DNA from: Halioglobus sp.
GTDB lineage: Bacteria > Pseudomonadota > Gammaproteobacteria > Pseudomonadales > Halieaceae
Direction of reading: 5' to 3'
DNA length: 40,182 nucleotides
Assembly (NCBI GenBank): GCA_029287595.1
Contig: JARFQU010000039.1
Span: forward strand, 1-40,182
Shown: positions 8,431 to 16,468 of the stretch, one piece after another
Layout: every line of letters begins with the position of its first letter
How positions within the stretch are numbered: position 1 is the stretch's first letter
Notes under the pieces: generated by a model
The model's database searches: none
The model's input: only the letters and a program-made list of their open reading frames with translations
Told to the model about the DNA's origin: nothing
Made by a program: the position numbers and the translations under genes

Positions 8431-9501
8431 TCAGTTGTTTTCCACGCGCAGGGCCAGCAAGGCGAGTCTCTGCTCTGCCTGCTCTACAATCGAGTCGACC
8501 AGGTCTTTACAGCTCAACAGCTCATCGATGACCCCGGCAACCTGACCGCTGGGCAGCACCCCCAGCGAAGGCCGCCCATCCACCATCGCCTTCTGGATAA
8601 TCATCGGCGCGTTGGCGGACATGATGGCCTGGGCCGCCGTCATCTCATCATCCTTGCTCATGGCTATTGCCGACTTGAGCAGAGAGAAGAAGGTGGCGCC
8701 GGTGTGTTTGCGAAAGGCCAGGCCGTTGCGCAGGGCAATCAGCAGCTTGCGGAAGCTGCCCGCTTTTTCCAGGTCAGACAGCAGCTCATTCATGATCATG
8801 CGCTGGGGCAGGCCGTCCATCGCCCTGGATACGACAATCTCACCCGGGTTGTTGCAATCGATATAGCGCTGCAGAGTCTCCCTGGGCACCGGGCTCTCCT
8901 CGGTCATCAGAAAACGCGTGCCCATGGCGATACCATCCGCGCCCCAGGACAGCGCGGCCAGCAAACCCCGGCCATCCTTGAAACCCCCGGCGGCCACCAC
9001 CGGCACCTTGTCACCCACCGCGTCGATGACCTGCGGAATCAATAGGGTTGTGGGAATCGCGCCGGTATGCCCGCCGCCCTCACCGCCCTGTACCGTCACC
9101 ACATCGGCTCCCAGCTCGACGGCCTTGATGGCGTGTTTGGGCAGTCCCACGGTGGGCATGCAAACCACGCCCGCATCTTTCAGCTTGCCGATAAACTCAG
9201 GTCCGGGGGAGCGGGAATAACTCACCGCCTTGACCCCGTGACGGATGACCATATCCACAATCTCCGCCGCGTTGGGCTGATACATGTGGAAGTTAACCCC
9301 GAACGGTTTATCCGTGAGTTCCTTCACCCGCAGGATATCGCGCTCAATCTCGTCGGCGGGAATCGTCGCTCCCGCGAGAAAGCCGAAGGCACCCGCGTTG
9401 CAACTGCCCGCCACCAGCCGCGGGTCGGCTACCCAACCCATGGCGGTCTGCACAATGGGGTAACGGCAGCCCAGCTTCTCTGTCAATCGCGTTTCAAGCA
9501 T
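8431..9501 (-). CDS. ipdC: IpdC-like FMN reductase (nitronate monooxygenase family)
   Basis: A 356-residue TIM-barrel flavoprotein of the 2-nitropropane dioxygenase/enoyl reductase family. The N-terminus reads CRYPIVQTAMGWVADPRLVAGSC without long gaps. Central motifs QGGEGGGHTG, VPVVAAGGFKDGRGL and WGADGIAMGTRFL form the FMN phosphate site. Mycobacterial IpdC (Rv3553, about 355 residues) and Comamonas ScdK act on ring double bonds of HIP-derived CoA thioesters. It lies 15 bases after ipdB, and the ipdA-ipdB-ipdC order matches Rv3551-Rv3553. The reaction is assigned from family and context. Confidence 0.85.
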   Translation of the reverse strand: MLETRLTEKLGCRYPIVQTAMGWVADPRLVAGSCNAGAFGFLAGATIPADEIERDILRVKELTDKPFGVNFHMYQPNAAEIVDMVIRHGVKAVSYSRSPGPEFIGKLKDAGVVCMPTVGLPKHAIKAVELGADVVTVQGGEGGGHTGAIPTTLLIPQVIDAVGDKVPVVAAGGFKDGRGLLAALSWGADGIAMGTRFLMTEESPVPRETLQRYIDCNNPGEIVVSRAMDGLPQRMIMNELLSDLEKAGSFRKLLIALRNGLAFRKHTGATFFSLLKSAIAMSKDDEMTAAQAIMSANAPMIIQKAMVDGRPSLGVLPSGQVAGVIDELLSCKDLVDSIVEQAEQRLALLALRVENN

Positions 9502-9516
9502 GCGTATTACCGCCCC

Positions 9517-10317
9517 TCAGGAACGGTCTCCCGGGGGGTTGTCCTTGATCTGGTGGGCCCGCTGGTTGTGCGGGTCCATGGCGGCGATAATCGACAATTG
9601 CTCCAGTGTGGGCGCTGCAGTGGGCGGCACCTCGCCGGGAATATGTACCTCATAGCCGGTGTTTTCCTGCACCTGCTCCGCGCTGATACCAGGATGCAGG
9701 GAGACCAGGCGCACCTGGTGATCCGGCCCGCCGAAATCCATCACGCACAGGTCGGTCACCACCAGGCGAATATCGATATCATCCAGGGAGTGTCCCCTGG
9801 GCAGCCGCGCCGGGTTGTAGCCAATGGAGGACACAAAATCACATTCACCGTCCATAAATACCCGGGTGTTATGACTGGGCACGAAAAAGCTGTTGGGGTG
9901 CGAGATGGAGTTACCCGGGAAGCCGCGGGCACCGAGCATCATTACCTTGGGTTGCTCGTAGGTACCACCCAGGGCCGATGTGTTCGACTGCCCATACTTG
10001 TCTATCTGCGTCGGTCCCAGCATGGCGTGACGCTTGCCACTCCATACGTTGTCAAAAATACGCGAAAAGCCCATCCAGCTCTCGGTAGCCGGTACAAAAT
10101 CCTCGCTGCGACTACCGATAGGGTTCGGCTCGCTCAACATCCAGGCCTCGGAGTCGGTCATCATCAAATCCGGGTTGGTGGTTTTCATCGCCAGGCTGGC
10201 GGCCAGGCGCGGAATAACGCCGATGCCGGTTGCCAGTACCTCGCCTTCATTGGCGAAGGCCTGGCTGGCGGCCACAATACATAGTTCGGCCAGTGTGTAA
10301 TCAGTTGCTGCAGTCAT
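9517..10317 (-). CDS. ipdB: IpdB-like beta subunit of the ring C hydrolase
   Basis: A 266-residue CoA-transferase family I beta-type subunit. Where true CoA transferases carry the S-E-N-G active-site motif, this protein reads TDSEAW (54-59, Glu57), as expected for a family member that no longer transfers CoA. Other landmarks are GTGIGVIPRLAASLA-like turns near 29-44, MLGPTQIDKYGQSN, and GARGFPGNSISHPN. IpdAB hydrolyses the carbocyclic ring C of COCHEA-CoA during HIP degradation. It follows ipdA by 21 bases, and the two subunits should form a heteromer. Confidence 0.85.
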   Translation of the reverse strand: MTAATDYTLAELCIVAASQAFANEGEVLATGIGVIPRLAASLAMKTTNPDLMMTDSEAWMLSEPNPIGSRSEDFVPATESWMGFSRIFDNVWSGKRHAMLGPTQIDKYGQSNTSALGGTYEQPKVMMLGARGFPGNSISHPNSFFVPSHNTRVFMDGECDFVSSIGYNPARLPRGHSLDDIDIRLVVTDLCVMDFGGPDHQVRLVSLHPGISAEQVQENTGYEVHIPGEVPPTAAPTLEQLSIIAAMDPHNQRAHQIKDNPPGDRS

Positions 10318-10338
10318 AATCCTGTTCTCCTTGGCCGC

Positions 10339-11214
10339 TCAGTACGTGGGAAGTTCAATGGCGCGGATGGCCTCAAGGCCGCCCACATTCTGCTGGTACT
10401 CCTCCTCGGAGGCGCCCAGGAACTGCTCACAGTAGCCGGCGAAACCGGCCTCCTCCCTGGCGGAAGCGACATAGGCCTTGAAGTGCGGCACGTCGAAGCC
10501 ATACAGCGGAGAACAGGAGCTGGGATGGGCGCCACCGGGTATCGGCACCACGCCTGTAGTTGCTGAGCGTTCCCAGTGCACCATGCGCGCCTGGGCCGGG
10601 TCATGAAAATAGTCTGTAGACACCAGTTCATCACAGGAGACATAGGTTTTGTCCGCGGCGCGGGCAAACCAGTCATCCATGTAGTGGTCAGGTCCGGCGA
10701 TCTGGCACACGCCGCGCTTATCGGCCCGATCCACGTGGATCAGGGACGCATCCAACGGCAGTGCAGGCATGGCCACCCACTCCTTATCATCGTAGGGGCT
10801 GTCTATCACCTTGATAGCGGGATTTTTAGTAATAATATCGGTGCCCAGGCCAACCTCGGTAGGAATAAACGGCACGCCCCAGGCCGCCGCACGCAGGCCC
10901 AGCAGCATCATGCCCTCGTCAATTTCCATGACTTCGATAGCGGCGCTTTGGCGCGCCTGGCGGAAGTAGGGCTCCAGGGGAATGAAATCCAGCGAAACAA
11001 AAGCGAATACCACTTTCTTGACCTTGCCCGCTGCACACAGCATGCCCACATCGGCACCGCCGTAGGACACGATAGTGAGGTCCCGCAGTTCGGAGCGCAG
11101 GATTTCACGCACCAGGGCCATGGGCTTACGTCGGGGACCCCAGCCGCCTATGCCAATAGTCATGCCATCGCGCAGTTGTGCCACCACCTGGGCCGCACTC
11201 ATTTGCTTATCCAT
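10339..11214 (-). CDS. ipdA: IpdA-like alpha subunit of the ring C hydrolase
   Basis: A 291-residue CoA-transferase family I alpha-type subunit, close to the 292 residues of mycobacterial IpdA. The glycine-rich GMTIGIGGWGPRRKPM (17-32), IVSYGGADVGML and the GVPFIPTEVGLGTDI loop are characteristic. E100 in EIDEGM lies near the position of the Glu reported as catalytic in IpdA (about 105 in actinobacterial numbering); that correspondence is inferred by eye. With IpdB it should open ring C by a retro-Claisen-type hydrolysis. The ATG at 11214 is taken as start; MSAAQ four codons later is an alternative. Confidence 0.85.
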   Translation of the reverse strand: MDKQMSAAQVVAQLRDGMTIGIGGWGPRRKPMALVREILRSELRDLTIVSYGGADVGMLCAAGKVKKVVFAFVSLDFIPLEPYFRQARQSAAIEVMEIDEGMMLLGLRAAAWGVPFIPTEVGLGTDIITKNPAIKVIDSPYDDKEWVAMPALPLDASLIHVDRADKRGVCQIAGPDHYMDDWFARAADKTYVSCDELVSTDYFHDPAQARMVHWERSATTGVVPIPGGAHPSSCSPLYGFDVPHFKAYVASAREEAGFAGYCEQFLGASEEEYQQNVGGLEAIRAIELPTY

Positions 11215-11229
11215 TCATTCTTCCTTATC

Positions 11230-11697
11230 TCAAGCGACAATCCGCGCCATGCGGTAATCGTGTTTCACAAAATTCACACCCAGGGTGCTATCTGTGCGCC
11301 GCACACCGGGAATGATGTTGATGCGCTGGTGCACAAACTCAGCCAGGTGCTCGGTGTTGCGCACCATGGTGATAGCCAGGATATCCGAGCGTCCCAGCAT
11401 CACACCGACAAAGCCCAGCTCTTCAATTTGCGCCAGCGCCTGCGCGACACTGCGGGTCTGGTCGCTGCGCTCCACTTCAATCCAGATATAAGCCAGCGTG
11501 GCGTCGCGAAAGCGATCGATATTGGTAACCGCAGTGATGCGAATCAACTTTTCCTCTTCCATGCGCTTGACCCGTGCACGCACCGTACCCTCGGTGACGC
11601 CCAGAGCGCCGGCTATCTGACCATTGCTGACCCGCGCATCGCGGGCCAGGTATTCCACGATGGCCTTGTCCACCTCGTCCAACTTACGCCGGGTCAT
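11230..11697 (-). CDS. Lrp/AsnC-family regulator, copy B
   Basis: A 155-residue Lrp/AsnC protein. The N-terminal winged helix-turn-helix covers about residues 6-60 (LDEVDKAIVEYLARDARV, then NGQIAGALGVTEGTVRARV as recognition helix); the C-terminal RAM-type sensing domain covers about 70-150. It overlaps the end of a second Lrp/AsnC gene by 14 bases and sits between fadD3 and ipdA. A local regulator responding to a CoA thioester or amino-acid-like ligand is plausible. No ligand can be read from sequence. The two proteins could assemble as a heteromer. Confidence 0.85.
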   Translation of the reverse strand: MTRRKLDEVDKAIVEYLARDARVSNGQIAGALGVTEGTVRARVKRMEEEKLIRITAVTNIDRFRDATLAYIWIEVERSDQTRSVAQALAQIEELGFVGVMLGRSDILAITMVRNTEHLAEFVHQRINIIPGVRRTDSTLGVNFVKHDYRMARIVA

Positions 11698-12181
11698 GAA
11701 AGGGCACCCAGTCAGGCTGGTTCTTCAACACATCCAAAGCCAGGGCCGGCGTCAGGCGCCGCACCCCGGGTGTACCGGCCAACTGCCGGCTGATCAATTC
11801 ATCCAAGGCCGGCTGGTCCCGGGCAACCACCAGAATTTCCACGTCCTGGGCGCCAACCACTACATTCACCGAGAACACCTCGGGAATGGCCGCCAGGTCC
11901 CGGGCTACCGCTTCCGGAGAACGATTTTCGACCTGCACGCCGATCGCCAGCAGCATGCCGTAACCCGCCGCTTCGATATCCGTTACCGCCACCACACGCA
12001 TGGTGTTGGATTCTTCCAGGCGACGCACCCGGCCGCGCACCGTTGCCTCGGTGATTGCCAATTCCCTGGCGATGGCGCGGTAGGGCATGCGCCCATCGCG
12101 GCGCAGCAGTTCAATAATGGCGTTATCGGTATCGTCCAGCTCGATCAAAGCCGGCTGCGCATTAGCGGCCAGGTTATTCAA
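11684..12181 (-). CDS. Lrp/AsnC-family regulator, copy A
   Basis: A 165-residue Lrp/AsnC protein with an N-terminal HTH (LDDTDNAIIELLRRDGRM, then REL and ITEATVRGRVRRL) and a C-terminal RAM domain containing a FSVNVVVGAQDVEILVVA strand pair. The most upstream start that fits the family is a TTG at 12179-12181, which overlaps the fadD3 stop (TTGA), so translation is probably coupled to fadD3. No in-frame ATG lies near the domain start. It resembles its neighbour in layout but is clearly diverged, so this is not a recent duplication. Confidence 0.82.
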   Translation of the reverse strand: MNNLAANAQPALIELDDTDNAIIELLRRDGRMPYRAIARELAITEATVRGRVRRLEESNTMRVVAVTDIEAAGYGMLLAIGVQVENRSPEAVARDLAAIPEVFSVNVVVGAQDVEILVVARDQPALDELISRQLAGTPGVRRLTPALALDVLKNQPDWVPFHDPA

Positions 12182-13761
12182 GGGGCGTCCCGGGCGGCGA
12201 GCTCGCGCAACACATTTTTCATTACCTTGCCGCCGGCATTTATCGGAAACTCATCCAGGAAGCGCACAGTGCGGGGCACCTTGTAGTTAGCCATATTGTC
12301 ACGGGACCACTGAATCACCGCAGCCTCGTCGAGGCTCGCCCCGGGTGCACGCACGATATAGGCCTGGGCTACCTCACCCATGCGCTCATCGGGCACCCCG
12401 ATTACCGCCGCCCGGGCCACCCCCGGCATACTGCACAGACTGTTCTCAATCTCCGCCGGATAACAGTTGAAACCGCCGACGATAAACATGTCCTTGATGC
12501 GATCGGTGATGCGCACATAGCCATCGGCATCCATCACACCCACATCGCCGGTCTTGAGCCAGCCATCCGTCGTGACGGTGCGCGCGGTCTCTTCGGGGTT
12601 ATCCAGATAACCGCGCATGACGTTAAAGCCGCGACACCAGATTTCACCCTCGGATCCCGCGGCTACGGTATTGCCGTCAGCATCCACACATTTCATTTCC
12701 ACCCCGTCCATCGCGCGACCGGAGCTGTGGGAAATGCGTTCGGGGCTGTCATCAGCGCGGCAGATGGACACCACCCCGCAACTTTCGGTCAATCCATAGG
12801 CGGTCACCACCACCTCGAAACCCAGTTCGCCCCGCATCTGCTCCACCAGGGAGACAGGTACCGGCGCCGCACCGGTAACTGCCAGGCGCAGGCTGGACAG
12901 GTCGAACTCCCCGCGGCGCGGGTGGGCCAACAGTGACTGGTAGATGGTGGGGGGGCCGGGAATCATGGATATCTGCTCCCGGGGAATCTGTTCCAGCACC
13001 GCATCCAGGTCAAAACTCATCACCGGCAGCATGCGCGCTCCGCGGATAATGGCCGCGAGCCAGCCCGCCTTGTAGCCAAAGGAATGGAAGAAGGGATTTA
13101 TAATCAGGTAGTTATCGTCGGCCCGCAGACCCACAGTGGCACTCCAGGTCTCGAAGGTGCGTATATTCTGGCCGTGGCTGGTGATTACCCCCTTGGGCTT
13201 GCCGGTGGTGCCGGAGGTAAACAGGATATCCAGGGTATCTTCAGGTGTGATTGCCGCGGCGCGCGCTATCGCTTCCTGCTCGGGCACGCCCTCGCCCGCC
13301 GCCAGGAACGCCTCCCAGGGCAGCGCGCCCTCGGCTTCACCGGTGAGCATTACAATCTGTTGCAGATCCGGCAGTTGCTGGTCGCGCAATTGCTCTGGAT
13401 AGCAAACCCCGAGAAAATCTCCTACGGTAAACAGCAGCCTGGCCCCGCTGGCCTGCAGTATATAGGCTGCTTCGGCGCCTTTCATACGGGTATTCAGGGG
13501 TACCAGCACCCCGCCCATGCTCTGGGCACCGATAGCGGCGATAATCCACTGGTAGATATTGGGCGCCCAGATGGCGATGCGATCCCCCTTCTGCAGGCCG
13601 GCTGCGAGAAAAGCTCGAGCCGCCTGTACCCGGGCGGCATCCAGGTCGGTATAGCTGATATTGATATCACCGTCGGTGATGGCGATCTGCTGGCCATAGA
13701 GGCGTGCCGCGTCGGCAACCACTTGCGGCAGGGTGCGGGCCTGATAGGAATCGTCTGACAT
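12178..13761 (-). CDS. fadD3: FadD3-like HIP-CoA ligase
   Basis: A 527-residue ANL-superfamily acyl-CoA synthetase. The AMP-binding P-loop is FTSGTTGKPKG (181-191); the motif TAYGLTESCG, the TGDVG hinge region, and the C-terminal GGK with K512 for adenylation are present. In Mycobacterium FadD3 activates HIP (the indanedione propionate left after ring A/B removal), the entry step to the pathway encoded downstream. It is the first gene of this train, behind a 200-base gap with a candidate operator. Substrate is assigned by context; other ANL ligases look alike. The Shine-Dalgarno is weak. Confidence 0.82.
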   Translation of the reverse strand: MSDDSYQARTLPQVVADAARLYGQQIAITDGDINISYTDLDAARVQAARAFLAAGLQKGDRIAIWAPNIYQWIIAAIGAQSMGGVLVPLNTRMKGAEAAYILQASGARLLFTVGDFLGVCYPEQLRDQQLPDLQQIVMLTGEAEGALPWEAFLAAGEGVPEQEAIARAAAITPEDTLDILFTSGTTGKPKGVITSHGQNIRTFETWSATVGLRADDNYLIINPFFHSFGYKAGWLAAIIRGARMLPVMSFDLDAVLEQIPREQISMIPGPPTIYQSLLAHPRRGEFDLSSLRLAVTGAAPVPVSLVEQMRGELGFEVVVTAYGLTESCGVVSICRADDSPERISHSSGRAMDGVEMKCVDADGNTVAAGSEGEIWCRGFNVMRGYLDNPEETARTVTTDGWLKTGDVGVMDADGYVRITDRIKDMFIVGGFNCYPAEIENSLCSMPGVARAAVIGVPDERMGEVAQAYIVRAPGASLDEAAVIQWSRDNMANYKVPRTVRFLDEFPINAGGKVMKNVLRELAARDAP

Positions 13762-13837
13762 AGAGATAACCCGTAACGCAGTCCTGAATTGCTGGGAGGG
13801 CTATAGTAGTCACTTCAATGACGTTTTGAAACCATAT

Positions 13838-13867
13838 TTCGTAGAATATTTATATATATATTACGAA
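13838..13867. promoter_or_regulatory. Candidate operator: near-palindrome with Lrp-like box
   Basis: A 30-bp AT-rich near-palindrome centred between 13852 and 13853. The outer arms TTCGTA (13838-13843) and TACGAA (13862-13867) pair perfectly, and 12 of 15 base pairs match overall. Inside it, positions 13842-13856 match the E. coli Lrp consensus YAGHAWATTWTDCTR at 13 of 15 positions. On the minus strand, TTGCAC (complement of 13870-13875) and TATAAA (complement of 13849-13854) could be promoter elements with a short 15-base spacer. It lies about 75 bases upstream of fadD3, whose operon encodes two Lrp proteins. Binding is inferred. Confidence 0.5.
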
Positions 13868-13927
13868 TAGTGCAAATAGTTATATGCAGATGGCTGCGAT
13901 AGAACAGCGGGTTGTTTAGCGAATTGG

Positions 13928-13954
13928 CACCCCCGCGCAAGCGGCGCGGGGGTG
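13928..13954 (-). terminator. GC-rich hairpin after the AlkK-like ligase gene
   Basis: A perfect 11-bp inverted repeat (CACCCCCGCGC at 13928-13938, GCGCGGGGGTG at 13944-13954) with a 5-base loop, starting 7 bases past the stop of the upstream gene at 13962. No T-run follows on the minus strand, so it may stop transcription poorly alone or act as a 3' end stabiliser. It separates this ligase gene from the fadD3 promoter region. The rest of 13762-13961 shows no ORF. Confidence 0.55.
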
Positions 13955-13961
13955 GTGACGC

Positions 13962-15590
13962 CTATTCGGGAAAGGAATACCCCTTGAACTGCTCCCGCAA
14001 AGCCACTTTCTGTATCTTGCCGGTGGCGGTGTGGGGCAGTTCATCGACGAACTCCACCGCCTCGGGCGTCCACCACTTGGCGATCTTGCCATCGAACCAG
14101 GCGAGCATCTCCTGTTCCGTCAGGTCACCGCCCTCCTGACCGCGAACCACGATAAGCAAGGGCCGCTCGCTCCACTTGGGGTGAAAGTGGCCAATCACCG
14201 CCGCCTCCGCCACTTTGGGGTGGTCCGTTGCCACGTTCTCCACCTCGATCGAGGAAATCCACTCACCACCGGATTTGATCACATCCTTGGTGCGATCGGT
14301 GATCGCCATGAAACCGTCCGGATCGATTGTTGCCACATCACCGGTTTCGAACCAGCCACTCTCCTCGTGGGCATCGGAACCCTCCAGCTTGAAGTAGCTG
14401 GAACAGATCCATGGGCCGCGCACCTTGAGGGAGCCAAATGCCTCGCCATCCCAGGGCAATTCATTGCCCTGATCATCGACAATCTTCATCTCCACGCCAA
14501 AGATCGGGCGACCCGCCTTCAGGCGGACTTTTGCATAAGCCTCCTCACTGTAGTCCTCCCTGGATGAGGGACTGGTATTGACGCTGCCCAGCGGGCTCAT
14601 CTCCGTCATGCCCCAACCGACATGGGTATCCACACCGTATTCGTCAAAATCCTCCATCACCGACAGCGGACAGGCCGCCCCACCAACAATCACGCTGTTG
14701 AGGGAGTCCACCCGTTTGCCGGAGGCCTTGAGATAGGCGATCAAACCCAGCCAAACCGTGGGCACCCCGGCGGACATGGTCACGCCCTCTTCATTGATCA
14801 GGGCTGCCAGCGTCTCGCCGTCCCCCATTTTATTGCCGGGAAAGACCAGTTTGGCACCCGCGATGGGACAGGAATAAGGCGTGCCCCAGGCATTGACGTG
14901 GAACATGGGCACGATGGGCAGTACCACATCCTTGCGCGACAGGCCCATGGTGTCGGGCATCATAGTGGCGTAGGCGTGCAGTATGGTGGAGCGATGTGAA
15001 TACATGACACCCTTGGGATTGCCGGTAGTTCCCGAGGTATAACACAGCGCGCAGGCGGCATTTTCATCCAGTTCAGGCCACTCGAAATGATCGTCACCGG
15101 ACGCCACCAGGGTTTCGTAACAAATAACGTTGGCAAGGCTGGTGACGGGCATATTGTCCTCACTGGTCAGCACTATCCAGCCCTTTACCCCGGTACATTC
15201 ACCTGCCAGCCCCTCGACCAGCGGCACAAAATCCGGATCGAGAAACACATACCTGTCGTCAGCGTGATTGATAATGTAAACCAGTTGCTCTGGAAACAGG
15301 CGCGGGTTAATCGTGTGACACACGTAGCCACTGCAGGAGGAGGCATAGTAGGTTTCAAAATGACGATAATCATTCCATGCCAGGGTGGCAATACGATCGC
15401 CCTGGGCCAGGTCCCACCCCGCGATAGCGTTGGCCAATTGACGTGCGCGACCAAAGGCCTCCCGGTAGGTGTAACGATGGCGCGGATTGTCGCTGGTCAC
15501 CGAAACAATTTCAGTATCCCCGTTTACTTTTTCCGCGTGCTTGATGATTGAAGCAATAGACAGGGAAGTGTCCATCATCAGTCCGTTCAT
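13962..15590 (-). CDS. AlkK-like medium-chain acyl-CoA ligase
   Basis: A 542-residue ANL-superfamily ligase, close in length to AlkK and DmdB-type enzymes. Motifs: [36 protein letters not shown], and the C-terminal TATGKIQK with K525 as adenylation lysine. The family activates medium-chain fatty acids or 3-methylmercaptopropionate; marine bacteria carry several copies. The ATG at 15590 has GAGGA eight bases upstream; MMDTS four codons later is possible. It may serve side-chain or fatty-acid catabolism beside the steroid operon, but hairpin and gap suggest separate transcription from fadD3. Substrate not determinable. Confidence 0.8.
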   Translation of the reverse strand: MNGLMMDTSLSIASIIKHAEKVNGDTEIVSVTSDNPRHRYTYREAFGRARQLANAIAGWDLAQGDRIATLAWNDYRHFETYYASSCSGYVCHTINPRLFPEQLVYIINHADDRYVFLDPDFVPLVEGLAGECTGVKGWIVLTSEDNMPVTSLANVICYETLVASGDDHFEWPELDENAACALCYTSGTTGNPKGVMYSHRSTILHAYATMMPDTMGLSRKDVVLPIVPMFHVNAWGTPYSCPIAGAKLVFPGNKMGDGETLAALINEEGVTMSAGVPTVWLGLIAYLKASGKRVDSLNSVIVGGAACPLSVMEDFDEYGVDTHVGWGMTEMSPLGSVNTSPSSREDYSEEAYAKVRLKAGRPIFGVEMKIVDDQGNELPWDGEAFGSLKVRGPWICSSYFKLEGSDAHEESGWFETGDVATIDPDGFMAITDRTKDVIKSGGEWISSIEVENVATDHPKVAEAAVIGHFHPKWSERPLLIVVRGQEGGDLTEQEMLAWFDGKIAKWWTPEAVEFVDELPHTATGKIQKVALREQFKGYSFPE

Positions 15591-15628
15591 GTTGCAGTCC
15601 TCGTGCGCGTTATAGCGGCAATTCCAGA

Positions 15629-16465
15629 TTAGATTTCCAGCATCTCCCAGGTGTCATCACCCGGGTGGTTCAGGGCGCGATTCTCCTGGTGCAGCTTGAT
15701 CAGGTGCGCGCTCAGCGACAGTTTCGCCATTTTATGCAGGCTGGTATTCACATCGTCATAAACCACCTTGACCAGCTCATCCAGGGAGGTGCGACCGGTT
15801 TGGTGAAGCCCGTCAATGACCTTACGCTCCCGCTTGAGGCGGTGCTTGACCAGCCAGTCCACCACCGCGCGGGAATCCTCCATCACCTCACCGTGCCCGG
15901 GGGCAATAAGTTTGGTCTTGTAGCGCTGCAATAACTGCAGGGACTCGATATAGGCTTTCATATCGCCGCTGGGTGGAATAATGACCACGGTGGAGCCATT
16001 CATGATGTGATCACCCGCAAACAGCATTTGCTCTTCCTCCAGGAAGAAACAGAAATGGTTGCTCACATGACCGGGGGTGTGCACGGCGCGCAAGGTAAAT
16101 TCCGGGGTAGCGAGCACATCATCATGCTGTAGCTCGCGGGTGGGCTTGAACGTATCGTCCTGGAACATATCATCCGCCGGCAACGCCCCGATGACCTCTG
16201 CGCCCGTGGCCTGCGCCACGGCCTGCCAGGCTGGGGAGTGGTCCGGATGGGTATGCGTACACACGATCCAGCGGATACGATCACCCGCGGTCTTCAGGAT
16301 AGCATCGATGTGTTCGGGAATGGCGGGGCCGGGGTCCAGCACTGCCACCCGCTCCTCACCCAGCAGGTAAGTATTGGTGCCTGCGCCCGTCATTACACCC
16401 GGGTTGGGTGCCACCAGGCGCCGCACCCGGCTGTTGAGTGCAAAGGGTATGCCGTGATCCAGCAC
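15629..16465 (-). CDS. Metallo-beta-lactamase-fold hydrolase (LACTB2-like)
   Basis: A 278-residue MBL-fold protein with the full metal-site set: THTHPDHS (HxHxDH), HTPGHVSNH, FAGDH, and APGHGE. The C-terminal winged-helix-like extension (about 220-275) is typical of the LACTB2 group. It begins with GTG three bases after the fabV stop, so it is probably co-transcribed and translationally coupled. LACTB2 relatives include RNases and thioester or lactone hydrolases. Between a CoA ligase and an enoyl reductase, acyl-CoA thioester hydrolysis is conceivable but unproven. Confidence 0.8.
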   Translation of the reverse strand: MLDHGIPFALNSRVRRLVAPNPGVMTGAGTNTYLLGEERVAVLDPGPAIPEHIDAILKTAGDRIRWIVCTHTHPDHSPAWQAVAQATGAEVIGALPADDMFQDDTFKPTRELQHDDVLATPEFTLRAVHTPGHVSNHFCFFLEEEQMLFAGDHIMNGSTVVIIPPSGDMKAYIESLQLLQRYKTKLIAPGHGEVMEDSRAVVDWLVKHRLKRERKVIDGLHQTGRTSLDELVKVVYDDVNTSLHKMAKLSLSAHLIKLHQENRALNHPGDDTWEMLEI

Positions 16466-16468
16466 GGG

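Noticed and set aside
11230-12181. Paired Lrp-like proteins as siroheme decarboxylase AhbA/AhbB or NirDLGH
   Set aside because: Those are also Lrp-like pairs, but no heme-d1 or alternative heme genes are near, and both proteins here keep convincing HTH segments in a catabolic operon.
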